A DNA stretch of 22,665 nucleotides from Candidatus Sulfopaludibacter sp. SbA3 (GTDB lineage: Bacteria; Acidobacteriota; Terriglobia; Bryobacterales; Bryobacteraceae): positions 1 to 22,665 of the forward strand of contig CAMAUG010000018.1 of the NCBI GenBank assembly GCA_945861255.1, written 5' to 3'. This document shows, in pieces, positions 15,232-22,665 of the stretch. The position numbers were made by a program, and so were the translations under genes. The notes beneath the pieces are model-generated. The model saw nothing but the letters and a program-made list of their open reading frames with translations, was not told the origin of the DNA and ran no database searches. The first letter of the stretch is position 1, and every line of letters begins with the position of its first letter.

Positions 15232-15845
15232 GTACACCCGTCGTTTTCATCATTTCGGCGCCCTCGGGCTCCGGAAAATCCACACTCACAACGGAGCTGC
15301 TGCGGCGCGTGCCGAATCTGCGGTTTTCAGTCTCCTACACCACGCGCGCGCCGCGCGGGGAGGAACGCGACGGCGAACACTACCATTTCATCGCCCGCGA
15401 CGAGTTCGAGCGCCGCGCCGCCGCCGGAGAATTCCTTGAATATGCGGAGGTTTTCGGCCATTACTACGGAACCCATATGAACGAGATGGAGCGGGCCGGG
15501 CGCGACGGCTACGACCTGGTGCTCGACATCGACGTGCAGGGTGCGCGACAATTGAAGGAGAAGATACCGGCTGCGGTTTCGATTTTCGTGCTTGCACCCA
15601 GCCGGCGAATTCTGGAAGAGCGGCTGCGGGCGCGCAGCCAGGACTCAGGTCCGGTTATCGAACGCCGCCTGAAAGACGCGGCCGAGGAGATTCGCAATTA
15701 TTCCCGGTACGATTACGTGCTGGTGAACCGCGAAGTGGCGGCTTCGGTGGATACGCTGGTGTCCATCGTCAAGGCGGTACGGAGCCGGCGTGAACGGATG
15801 GAGAGTGAAATCCATCCGATTCTGGAGACATTTCGAAATGGCTGA
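15228..15845 (+). CDS. gmk: guanylate kinase
   Basis: A 205-residue GMP kinase (GMP + ATP to GDP + ADP). The P-loop APSGSGKST is at residues 11-19. SYTTRAPRGEERDGEHYHFI holds the GMP-binding arginine, tyrosine and acidic residues, and YGTHMNEM and DIDVQGARQLK follow. The length is standard. The start overlaps the yicC stop (ATGA) and the 3' end overlaps rpoZ by eight bases, so the three genes are translated as one coupled unit. The coupling to omega and, by distance, to CoA synthesis is conserved in several phyla. Confidence 0.95.
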   Translation: MSTPVVFIISAPSGSGKSTLTTELLRRVPNLRFSVSYTTRAPRGEERDGEHYHFIARDEFERRAAAGEFLEYAEVFGHYYGTHMNEMERAGRDGYDLVLDIDVQGARQLKEKIPAAVSIFVLAPSRRILEERLRARSQDSGPVIERRLKDAAEEIRNYSRYDYVLVNREVAASVDTLVSIVKAVRSRRERMESEIHPILETFRNG

Positions 15846-16086
15846 ATCCAATCTCAGACAGACGGCGCAGAGCGTGATTCCGGACGATCCGGAAGCCAGT
15901 GCGTATCGTTTCATCATCGTCGCGGCCAAACGGGCGCGCCAGTTGCAGAACGGCGCGCGGAGCTTGCTGCCCACCACGTCCAAGAAACCGACCATGGCCG
16001 CGATTGAGGAAGTGCGGCGGGGCCTGATTCCCTACGAAGATCTGGCCGCCAAACAGGCCCTGGAAGACGCGGCCAACAAAAAATAG
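15838..16086 (+). CDS. rpoZ: DNA-directed RNA polymerase omega subunit
   Basis: An 82-residue omega subunit. SAYRFIIVAAKRARQLQNGAR (residues 20-40) is the conserved core that clamps the beta-prime C terminus, and KKPTMAAIEEVRRGLIPYE is the following helix. The open frame extends to 15790, but ATG 15838, overlapping the end of gmk by eight bases, gives the normal N terminus. Omega helps assembly of RNA polymerase, and in some bacteria binds ppGpp together with beta-prime. Twelve bases separate it from coaBC. Confidence 0.93.
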   Translation: MAESNLRQTAQSVIPDDPEASAYRFIIVAAKRARQLQNGARSLLPTTSKKPTMAAIEEVRRGLIPYEDLAAKQALEDAANKK

Positions 16087-16098
16087 TCGAGGACTTGG

Positions 16099-17322
16099 AT
16101 GAACGTCGCGCTAGGGGTTGGCGGTGGCATTGCCGCTTACAAAGCGGCGGAGCTGGCGCGCGCATTGATGGAGCGGGGCTTCGCGGTGGAGGTCATCATG
16201 ACCCGCGCCGCCGCCGAGTTCATCCAGCCATTGACGTTCGCCGCGCTCACCGGCCGCAAGGTCCACACGCAACTTTTTTCGGCGGCCAGTTCTGAAGACA
16301 CGCTGTCGAGCGCGATCGAGCACATTCGCCTGGCCCAGGAAAATCAGATCTTCGTCATCGCTCCGGCGACGGCGGACTTGATCGCAAAGTTCGCGCATGG
16401 GCTGGCGGACGACCTTTTGACCACGGCCTACCTGGCGTTCACCGGTGCGGTGGTGGTGGCGCCGGCGATGAACACCAACATGTGGAATCACCCGGCCACT
16501 CGCGCCAATGTTGAAATTCTGCGCGCGCGCGGGCACATCATAGTGGAGCCGGACGAGGGGTTACTCGCCTGCGGCATGGTGGGCCCCGGCAGGCTCGCGG
16601 AACCGCAAGCGATTGCGGAGGCCGTGGCCGCCGCGAGCCGTGCCCTTGCGCCGAGGCGAGATCTGGAAGGCGAGGTAATCCTGATCACCGCCGGCCCTAC
16701 CCAGGAGCCCATCGACGGCGTGCGCTACATCAGTAACCGTTCCAGCGGCAAGATGGGCTATGCGCTGGCGGAAGAAGCTGCGGCACGGGGCGCTCGCGTT
16801 ATTTTGATCTCCGGCCCGGTGGCGTTAGCTCCGCCACACGGAGTGGAAACCCTGCCCGTGCGCACCGCCGTGGAAATGCGCCAGGCCGTGATGGATCGCT
16901 TGGCGGAATCGACCATGGTGATCAAGGCCGCCGCCGTCGCCGATTATCACATCCCCAACCCGCCCCAGCAGAAGATCAAGAAGACCTCCGCCCGAATGTC
17001 GTTGGATTTGGATCCCACGCCCGACATACTTGCCGAAGTGGGCCGCAAGAAAGAAGATCGTCTGCTGGTGGGATTCGCGGCCGAAACCGGGAACATGGTG
17101 GAAGAAGCGCGCCGCAAAATGCGGGACAAGAACTGCGATATGGTGGTGGGCAATGTGGTTTCCAACGCGGGCACCGGATTTGAGGCGGACGAAAACGAAG
17201 TGGTCATGGTGACGCGCACCGGGGAGACCATACCCGTCAGCCGCGCGCACAAGCGGGAAATCGCGCGCCGGATATTGGATCAGATGATGCACTTGCGGCT
17301 GGCGCTCCACGCGCAGCATTGA
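16099..17322 (+). CDS. coaBC: bifunctional phosphopantothenoylcysteine decarboxylase/synthase
   Basis: A 407-residue CoaBC (Dfp). The N-terminal CoaC half (1-185) is a flavin-dependent decarboxylase with VGGGIAAYKA (7-16), catalytic His75 in SAIEHIRL, PAMNTNMW (122-129) and ACGMVGPGR (157-165) containing the reactive Cys158. The CoaB half begins near 190 with ITAGPTQEPIDGVRYISNRSSGKMG and uses CTP to join cysteine to 4'-phosphopantothenate. PQQKIKK near residue 291 carries the conserved lysines. Both halves are complete. GGACTTGG before the ATG is a poor ribosome site, but the 12-bp gap from rpoZ supports coupling. Confidence 0.95.
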   Translation: MNVALGVGGGIAAYKAAELARALMERGFAVEVIMTRAAAEFIQPLTFAALTGRKVHTQLFSAASSEDTLSSAIEHIRLAQENQIFVIAPATADLIAKFAHGLADDLLTTAYLAFTGAVVVAPAMNTNMWNHPATRANVEILRARGHIIVEPDEGLLACGMVGPGRLAEPQAIAEAVAAASRALAPRRDLEGEVILITAGPTQEPIDGVRYISNRSSGKMGYALAEEAAARGARVILISGPVALAPPHGVETLPVRTAVEMRQAVMDRLAESTMVIKAAAVADYHIPNPPQQKIKKTSARMSLDLDPTPDILAEVGRKKEDRLLVGFAAETGNMVEEARRKMRDKNCDMVVGNVVSNAGTGFEADENEVVMVTRTGETIPVSRAHKREIARRILDQMMHLRLALHAQH

Positions 17323-17332
17323 AATCCGCCCC

Positions 17333-18160
17333 ATGACTCCCGAAGACCTCCGTAAGCGGCTCAACTTCTATCAGGATCTTGGCGTGAAAGAATTGTACCG
17401 CCGCGCTCCGCGGGCGCCGGCCAGTGCGGCAACCGCCGCGACTCGCGCCTCCGCTCCATCCTCTAATCTTGCCTCTACTCTTGCCTCTGCTGTGGCTCCG
17501 GCCCCCGACCTTGCTCCCGCGATAGAAACGTCTGCGCGTCCAGGCTCGATTTCCTTGCCCGTTCCGCTTCCTCCGCTGGAACCCGCCGGGGATACATTGG
17601 CCCGCATCCGCGAAGAAATCGGCGATTGCCGCCGCTGCGGATTGTGCCAGCAAAGATCCAAGATCGTGTTCGGCGCCGGGAATGAAGAAGCACGGCTGGT
17701 GTTCGTCGGCGAAGGTCCCGGCGCGGATGAGGACGCTCAGGGCTTGCCGTTCGTGGGTCGCGCCGGACAGCTTCTCACGCAGATGATCGAGAACACGGCG
17801 TCGAAAGAAGGCATCCCGATCCGGCGGCCGGACGTATATATCTGCAACGTGGTGAAGTGCCGCCCTCCGGAGAACAGGACTCCACTGCCGGAAGAGATGG
17901 AGATGTGCGGCCAGTTCTTGTCCCGCCAATTGATGGTGTTGCGGCCCAAGGCGATTTGCGCGCTGGGCGCCACCGCGGCCAAGGCGCTGTTGAATACCAA
18001 GGACGGCGTCACCCGGATGCGCGGCCGTTGGCACAAGTGGCGCGATATTCCGGTCATCGTGACGTATCACCCGTCCTACCTGTTGCGTCAATACAATCAG
18101 AACGCCAAGCGTGAGGCGTGGGAGGATCTGAAGAAGGTGATGCACTTTGTTTACGACTAA
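17333..18160 (+). CDS. family-4 uracil-DNA glycosylase with 4Fe-4S cluster
   Basis: A 275-residue UDG of the type-4 group, which removes uracil from DNA. The catalytic domain starts near residue 88. Iron-sulphur cysteines are probably C99, C102 (or C105), C176 and C192. The water-activating motif reads GEGPGADED (127-135), and YHPSYLLR (245-252) is the second active-site motif. Residues 1-22 are a conserved-looking N-terminal helix pair (MTPEDLRKRLNFYQDLGVKE). Residues 25-85 are a low-complexity Ala/Ser/Pro linker. The linker makes the protein longer than compact thermophile UDGs (about 200 residues). It follows coaBC by 10 bp and precedes tmk by 18 bp. Its position next to tmk fits control of uracil in DNA. 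Confidence 0.9.
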   Translation: MTPEDLRKRLNFYQDLGVKELYRRAPRAPASAATAATRASAPSSNLASTLASAVAPAPDLAPAIETSARPGSISLPVPLPPLEPAGDTLARIREEIGDCRRCGLCQQRSKIVFGAGNEEARLVFVGEGPGADEDAQGLPFVGRAGQLLTQMIENTASKEGIPIRRPDVYICNVVKCRPPENRTPLPEEMEMCGQFLSRQLMVLRPKAICALGATAAKALLNTKDGVTRMRGRWHKWRDIPVIVTYHPSYLLRQYNQNAKREAWEDLKKVMHFVYD

Positions 18161-18178
18161 GCATGGTCCATTCGATTC

Positions 18179-18835
18179 ATGAACCAACCCATGAATCAGC
18201 GAGGCTTGTTCCTCACACTCGAAGGCCCCGAGGGCAGCGGAAAATCCACGCAACTCCGCATGCTGGCGCAGCGGCTCCGCGCGGCCGGGCACGACGTTCT
18301 GGAAACGGCGGAGCCGGGTGGCACACCCATCGGCCTGCAGATTCGCCGCGTGCTGCTCGACGCGAAAAACCAGGAACTGTCGCCCACCGCGGAACTGCTG
18401 CTGATGTTTGCCGCGCGGGCGCAAAACATAGATCAGTGGATTCTGCCGGCGTTGGCCGCGGGCCGCGTGGTGGTGTGCGACCGCTTCACGGATTCCACGC
18501 TGGTCTATCAAGGCGCGGCGCGCGGATTGGGAGCTGAGATGGTGTACGATATCGACCGAATTGCCTGCCGCGGTCTGGTTCCGGACCTGACGCTGCTGAT
18601 CGACGTGGATATCGAAACGGGTCTGGCGCGCGCGCACCGGCGCAATCAGCGCACGCGCGAAGTGGAGACGCGCATCGACGAGCAGTCCCTCGAATTTCAC
18701 AAGAAAGTTCGCGACGCTTATCGCCATCTAGCCGACGACGAGCCGAAGCGGGTCAAACTGATCGACGGAAACCGCCCGGAGGCCGCGGTGGCAGCCGACG
18801 TGTGGACGGCCGTCGAGCCGCTGCTAGCGAAATAA
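18179..18835 (+). CDS. tmk: thymidylate kinase
   Basis: A 218-residue dTMP kinase (dTMP + ATP to dTDP). The P-loop EGPEGSGKST is at residues 15-24. ETAEPGGTPIG holds the DR/EPGG region, and VVVCDRFTDSTLVYQGAARGL is the DRY-like catalytic segment. The length is typical. ATG 18179 and a second ATG at 18191 are both possible; the second would remove four residues and neither has a strong ribosome site. The last 12 bases overlap the end of the convergent chromate-transporter gene on the opposite strand, leaving no room for a terminator between them. Confidence 0.94.
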   Translation: MNQPMNQRGLFLTLEGPEGSGKSTQLRMLAQRLRAAGHDVLETAEPGGTPIGLQIRRVLLDAKNQELSPTAELLLMFAARAQNIDQWILPALAAGRVVVCDRFTDSTLVYQGAARGLGAEMVYDIDRIACRGLVPDLTLLIDVDIETGLARAHRRNQRTREVETRIDEQSLEFHKKVRDAYRHLADDEPKRVKLIDGNRPEAAVAADVWTAVEPLLAK

Positions 18836-19342
18836 CACGGGCGCGAGCCCCACTATTGCCGCGCCGATCATCACCCACCAGCTTTCTACCTTTGTGAACA
18901 TCAGCACGGTAAAGCTCGCCGCGATGATGCCAATGGTCAGCGGTCCCGCGGCAGCGTCACGGGTCAGGGGGATGGATGCGGAGATCAACAGGCCGGCGCT
19001 CGCCAGAATCACCGCGTGAATCGCTGCCCGGATGCGCGGCACGCCGGCGTAGCGGGCGCCCCATTTCATTAAGGGAATGATGAGAAACGCGGGCGTGATC
19101 AGGGCCAGCAGGCCGGCGACGGCTCCGGGCCATCCCGCCACGAAATAACCCACGCTCACGACGTAGAGGCCGTTGGGGCCCGGGCCGATCCGTCCGGCGG
19201 CGATGGCGGTGCTGAGTTCGCGATCCGTGAGCACGCGATGCGTCTCCACCAAGTCCTGCCGGACCACCGGGAGCGAGGACATCCCGCTGAACGATGTTGT
19301 CACCGCCTTGAGCAGCAGCAAGTAGAGGATCACAAGGTTCAT
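18824..19342 (-). CDS. chrA: chromate transporter, second half-size subunit
   Basis: A 172-residue membrane protein with one CHR domain. NLVILYLLLLKAVTTSFSGMSSLPVVRQDLV is the start of the domain, and AAGRIGPGPNGLYVVSVGYFVAGWPGAVAG carries the GPGPN motif. Further hydrophobic spans follow to the C terminus. The start ATG 19342 overlaps the upstream half-gene stop by four bases. An open frame extends back to 19456 but lies inside the partner gene. The family exports chromate or related oxyanions. Short CHR proteins work as pairs with opposite topology. Chromate itself is not proven as the substrate. Confidence 0.87.
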   Translation of the reverse strand: MNLVILYLLLLKAVTTSFSGMSSLPVVRQDLVETHRVLTDRELSTAIAAGRIGPGPNGLYVVSVGYFVAGWPGAVAGLLALITPAFLIIPLMKWGARYAGVPRIRAAIHAVILASAGLLISASIPLTRDAAAGPLTIGIIAASFTVLMFTKVESWWVMIGAAIVGLAPVLFR

Positions 19343-19890
19343 TTGGCGGGTTCCCTCCACAGGAATCCGGCAGCCGCGGCGAGGGCGATGATCGGAAGCG
19401 GCGTTAAGCCCAACCTCCAGATGGCGAGGAAAGCCCCACCGGTGAAGACAAGACACCGGAGCGCATGCGCCGCGCCTCCCATGAACGGCTTAACCAGCGA
19501 CCACACGCTGGTCCACATCATGCCGGCGACGGCGGCGATGATGCCTGCCACCGCTCCCATTACCAGCGGGTCCACGCGCCAGGATTCGTAGCTCACGGTG
19601 AACAGTACCGCGAGCGCCGCGGAAGGGACCGTCTCCGAAAGTGCGCCGGCGAACGCTCCCGGTACACCTTTGATGCGTGAGCCCACGGCTGCGCAGAATG
19701 CAATCACATTGGTGCCCGGAGTGATGCGCGCCAGAGCGAACGCCAAGCCGTAGTCTTCCGGAGAAAGCCATCCGCGCCGGTCCACCAGTTCGCGCTGCAA
19801 CGCGGCGATGGTCGGGATGCCTCCGCCGAATGTCGTATTGCCGATCTTGAGAAAGATGCCGGTGAGTTCGCGAAGTTTGGGCGCGGCCAT
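19339..19890 (-). CDS. chrA: chromate transporter, first half-size subunit
   Basis: A 183-residue membrane protein with one CHR domain. LTGIFLKIGNTTFGGGIPTIAALQRELVDRRGWLS begins the domain, and ARITPGTNVIAFCAAVG corresponds to the PGP-N motif with Thr in place of the second Pro. Four to six hydrophobic segments follow to LWREPAK. It starts four bases downstream of the ntrX stop on the same strand, so all four minus-strand genes could share a transcript. That would be an unusual link between an NtrYX-type system and oxyanion transport. It forms a coupled pair with the following half-gene. Confidence 0.87.
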   Translation of the reverse strand: MAAPKLRELTGIFLKIGNTTFGGGIPTIAALQRELVDRRGWLSPEDYGLAFALARITPGTNVIAFCAAVGSRIKGVPGAFAGALSETVPSAALAVLFTVSYESWRVDPLVMGAVAGIIAAVAGMMWTSVWSLVKPFMGGAAHALRCLVFTGGAFLAIWRLGLTPLPIIALAAAAGFLWREPAK

Positions 19891-19894
19891 CGCT

Positions 19895-21259
19895 CTATTC
19901 CTTCGGTGCGATGCCGAGCGCCTTCATCTTGCGATACAAATGGCTGCGCTCCAACCCGAGCAGTTCGGCGGTACGCGTGACATTACCTTTTGCTTCTTCC
20001 AGTTTTTTGAAAATGTAGTCGCGCTCGGCCGCCTCGCGCACTTCGTACAGGCTGCCGAAGCGGTTTAGCGAGCGGTCAAACACGGCACGGCGCGAGCGGT
20101 CCAGCGGGATGTGCCGGGCGTCAATACGGGTCTGCGGATTCATGATCACGATGCGCTCCATCAGATTCCGCAACTCGCGCACGTTACCGGGCCACGGGTA
20201 TTCTTCCAAAGCTCGGAACGCTTCATCGGCCATTTCCTTGGGCTTACGACCATAGGCCGTGGTGAATTCGCGCAAAAAATGGTCGGCCAGCAAGCGCACG
20301 TCTTCAATGCGCTCCCGCAATGGCGGGACGTAAAAAGGGATCACGTTCAGACGGTAAAAGAGGTCCTCGCGAAAGTTCCCGCGCTCGATCTCTTCTTCCA
20401 GATTCTTGTTGGTGGAAGCCACCACGCGGACATCCACTTGAATCAATTCCTCGGCGCCCAGCGGCGCGAAGCGCTGTTCGTCGAGCGCGCGCAGCACCTT
20501 AGCCTGCGTCTTCAGCGACATGTCGCCGACTTCATCCAGGAACAGTGTTCCACCATCGGCCTTCAGCAGTCTCCCTGGCTTGTCCTCCACCGCGCCGGCG
20601 AAGCTGCCCTTGCGGTGGCCGAACAACTCGCTCTCGATCAATTCCTCCGGGATGGCTGCGCAATTGATTTCGACGAAAGCCTCCTGAGCGCGGGCGCTGG
20701 CGGCGTGAATGGCGTGCGCGATCAACTCCTTTCCCGTACCGCTTTCGCCGAAGATCAGCACGCGTCCGTTGGTGGCGGCCATCAGCGCCAACTGCTGCCG
20801 CAGGGCCTTCATGGGGACGCTCTCGCCGATGATGCGCAGCTTGGCTTCGCCCGATTCCTTCAATCGGTTCAGCTCCAGTTCCAGGCGCTTCTGCTGCACC
20901 GCGTTGTGGATGACGACGACGACCTTTTCGATGGTCAGCGGCTTTTCGAGAAAATCGAACGCGCCGAGCTTGGTCGCCTTTACGGCCGTTTCAATGGTGC
21001 CGTGGCCGGAGATGATCACCACTTCAGGGCGGTCTTCAAAGGTAATTTCCTGAATCCGCGCGAGGGTCTCCAGGCCGTCCATGCCCTCCATCCACACGTC
21101 CAGCAGCACCACGTCGTAGCCGTGGCGCGCGAGTTCGGCCAGGCATTCTTCCCCGCTCCCCACCGCCTGGACGGAGAGGCCCTCGTCCTCGAGTACGCCG
21201 GTGAGCGATTCGCGAATGCCGGGTTCGTCGTCGACCACCAGGACACGCGTGCTCTTCAC
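19895..21259 (-). CDS. ntrX: NtrC/NtrX-family sigma-54-type response regulator
   Basis: A 454-residue regulator. The receiver domain (1-120) has D10/D11, phospho-acceptor D54 in VLLDVWMEGMDG and K106 in FLEKPL. The AAA+ domain (about 142-370) has Walker A GESGTGKE (171-178), Walker B TLFLDEVGD (238-246) and the arginine-finger region FREDLFYRLNVIPFYVPPLRER. The C-terminal Fis-type helix-turn-helix (about 405-452) reads KGNVTRTAELLGLERSHLYRKMKALG. The sigma-54-contacting loop is GSFAGA (218-223), not GAFTGA; the threonine usually needed to open sigma-54 promoters is Ala. It overlaps the histidine-kinase stop by four bases (ATGA). FLEKPLTIEKV and the kinase type suggest an NtrX-like role. The regulated genes are unknown. 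Confidence 0.9.
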   Translation of the reverse strand: MKSTRVLVVDDEPGIRESLTGVLEDEGLSVQAVGSGEECLAELARHGYDVVLLDVWMEGMDGLETLARIQEITFEDRPEVVIISGHGTIETAVKATKLGAFDFLEKPLTIEKVVVVIHNAVQQKRLELELNRLKESGEAKLRIIGESVPMKALRQQLALMAATNGRVLIFGESGTGKELIAHAIHAASARAQEAFVEINCAAIPEELIESELFGHRKGSFAGAVEDKPGRLLKADGGTLFLDEVGDMSLKTQAKVLRALDEQRFAPLGAEELIQVDVRVVASTNKNLEEEIERGNFREDLFYRLNVIPFYVPPLRERIEDVRLLADHFLREFTTAYGRKPKEMADEAFRALEEYPWPGNVRELRNLMERIVIMNPQTRIDARHIPLDRSRRAVFDRSLNRFGSLYEVREAAERDYIFKKLEEAKGNVTRTAELLGLERSHLYRKMKALGIAPKE

Positions 21260-22665
21260 GCGCTGGCCTCCGCTTCCACCGGCACTACCGCTGGGATATC
21301 GACGTAAAACCGCGTGCCTGCGGGACGGTTATCCTCCACGCGGATGCGCGCGCCGTGCTCGGCAACAATGTGGCTCACGATGGCCAGGCCCAGACCCGTG
21401 CCCCGATTCTTGGTGGAGAAATACGGAAGAAATAATTTCTCTTTGTCCTCCGGGGAGACGCCGCAGCCGGTATCGGCCACCAGCAGTTCGACGGAATCCG
21501 GCGCGGCCGAGACGGTTCGCACCAACAGGCGGCGCACCAAGGAATCGCGCATCGCCTCGGCGGCGTTGTCCACCAAATTGACCACCACGCGCTTGAACTG
21601 ATCGGGGTCCACGTTCACCGGGGCCAGGTCCGGCGCCAGGTCCACCCGAAGATCGATGCCATCCAGTCGTCCCAGAAATACGGCGAGCGCGTTTTTGACG
21701 ATTTCGTTGAGGTCGCTCGGTACCGGCTGCGCGGCCGGGAACCGCGAGAATTGGGAAAACTCGTCGGCCAGCGTCTTGACGGATTCCACTTCGCGTGAAA
21801 TGGTACGCGCGCATTCGCGCAAGACGCGCTGGGATTCGGCGGAGATGCCGCCGCGATCCAGAATGCGGCCAATACGCTCGGCGCTGAGCGCGATGGGCGT
21901 CAGCGGGTTCTTCAGTTCATGCGCGATCCTGCGCGCCACCTCATGCCATGCCGCGGCTTTCTGCGCGCGCAGCAACTCGCTGGTGTCTTCCAGAACCGCG
22001 ACGAATCCAGGGGCATCCGGCGGTTGCGCCGGCAGCGCGGATACCGTGACCGCCAGATGCAGCACGTGTTCGGGCGACGGCACTTCGATCTGACTGGCGG
22101 CTACGCCGGTGCGGCGCGCGCGTTTCATCAAGTATTGAATCTCCGCCGCGTCCTCGCGGGAAAACAGGTCCGTCAGGCGCGTTGCTTCTTCAATGCGCTT
22201 GTCCGGGAACAAGCCGTGCAGGGCTCGATTCACGCGCTGAATACGGCCATCGGAGGTCAGCGAAATCACTCCCGTGGGAATGCTTTCGAGGATAGCCTCG
22301 GTGAAGCGGCGCCGGCTTTCGAGTTCGCGGCTGTTCGCTTCAAGCTCCTGCATCATTTCATTGAAGGCGCGCACCAGCGTCGCCAGTTCGTCAATCGCTT
22401 TGGTCTTCACGCGATGGCCCAGGTTGCCTTTGCGAACCTCGGCGGCGGCGGTCAGCAGCGCGGAAATCGGCGTGATGATCTGGCGCGACAACAGCAGGGC
22501 GATCCACGTGGAGACGAACAGGATAAACAGCGCGATCAACAGGATGAACAGCAGGTACAGCGTGCGAATGTTGCGTTTCTGGGCGGCCAGCTGCCCGTAT
22601 TCGGCCATGTAACGCGCGATTTCATTTTGCGTTCTTTCCAGGTCCGCCGTGGAGCGGATGGTGAC
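21256..22665 (-). CDS. ntrY: NtrY-like sensor histidine kinase (partial, N terminus beyond window)
   Basis: The reading frame runs through the window edge with no stop, so the true start lies outside; 469 residues are visible. In order they show a short extracytoplasmic end and a transmembrane helix (TLYLLFILLIALFILFVSTW, about residues 35-54). A HAMP linker (about 60-110), a PAS domain (about 120-230) and HisKA with the phospho-accepting His in RRIAHELKNPLTP (about residue 249; codon 21919-21921) follow. HATPase comes last, with VVNLVDNAAEAM as N box, DTGCGVSPEDKEKLFLPYFSTK and GTGLGLAIV. The HAMP-PAS-HisKA order with HELKNPLTPI is typical of NtrY. It ends in an ATGA overlap with its cognate regulator. 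Confidence 0.9.
   Translation of the reverse strand, partial: VTIRSTADLERTQNEIARYMAEYGQLAAQKRNIRTLYLLFILLIALFILFVSTWIALLLSRQIITPISALLTAAAEVRKGNLGHRVKTKAIDELATLVRAFNEMMQELEANSRELESRRRFTEAILESIPTGVISLTSDGRIQRVNRALHGLFPDKRIEEATRLTDLFSREDAAEIQYLMKRARRTGVAASQIEVPSPEHVLHLAVTVSALPAQPPDAPGFVAVLEDTSELLRAQKAAAWHEVARRIAHELKNPLTPIALSAERIGRILDRGGISAESQRVLRECARTISREVESVKTLADEFSQFSRFPAAQPVPSDLNEIVKNALAVFLGRLDGIDLRVDLAPDLAPVNVDPDQFKRVVVNLVDNAAEAMRDSLVRRLLVRTVSAAPDSVELLVADTGCGVSPEDKEKLFLPYFSTKNRGTGLGLAIVSHIVAEHGARIRVEDNRPAGTRFYVDIPAVVPVEAEASA

Noticed and set aside
1..22665. tRNA, rRNA, riboswitch or insertion-sequence elements
   Set aside because: Intergenic gaps are short and I found no cloverleaf, conserved riboswitch core or paired inverted termini by eye. 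A covariance-model scan would be decisive.

Overview
The window is GC-rich, gene-dense bacterial chromosome. It encodes an MsbA-type ABC exporter and a family-9 glycosyltransferase, which point to a Gram-negative envelope. It also carries a yicC-gmk-rpoZ-coaBC-udg-tmk run, many 4-bp ATGA overlaps, and several starts without a clear Shine-Dalgarno. I infer an Acidobacteriota (Solibacter/Bryobacter-like) genome. That placement is inference from gene content and style, not from a marker-gene search.

Layout. Positions 28-2801 (+) hold an FAD-dependent oxidoreductase of the geranylgeranyl-reductase type, a secreted metallo-beta-lactamase-fold hydrolase and a MiaE-like tRNA hydroxylase. Positions 2825-5626 (-) hold a 933-residue protein with leucine-rich repeats, a Roc GTPase, a COR domain and a C-terminal TIR domain. 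Positions 5627-6169 are noncoding and contain a decayed copy of the 5' end of comM and a palindromic operator. A vapBC toxin-antitoxin pair (6170-6837, +) follows, then comM, cmk and lysC. A hicBA pair (10845-11221) sits between two imperfect direct repeats. A long co-directional block follows: a Trm112-like protein, a glycosyltransferase, msbA, yicC, gmk, rpoZ, coaBC, a family-4 uracil-DNA glycosylase and tmk (11390-18835). On the minus strand are a two-gene chromate transporter (18824-19890) and an NtrX/NtrY-like two-component pair (19895 to the window end, with the kinase cut off by the edge).

How the parts fit. Most of the window is housekeeping: nucleotide kinases, CoA and aspartate-family biosynthesis, RNA polymerase omega, DNA repair and envelope export. 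The accessory material is at 2825-6837 and 10760-11261. The main candidate for an undescribed system is the LRR-Roc-COR-TIR protein. It combines a sensor-like repeat array, a GTPase switch and a TIR effector that keeps the expected catalytic glutamate, an NLR-like layout. Its eight near-identical 69-bp repeats differ mainly at the exposed beta-strand positions of the LRR concave face. It lies beside vapBC and a comM 5' fossil, which marks the site as a place where DNA has been inserted. Any role in phage defence or NAD+ depletion is inferred from architecture alone.
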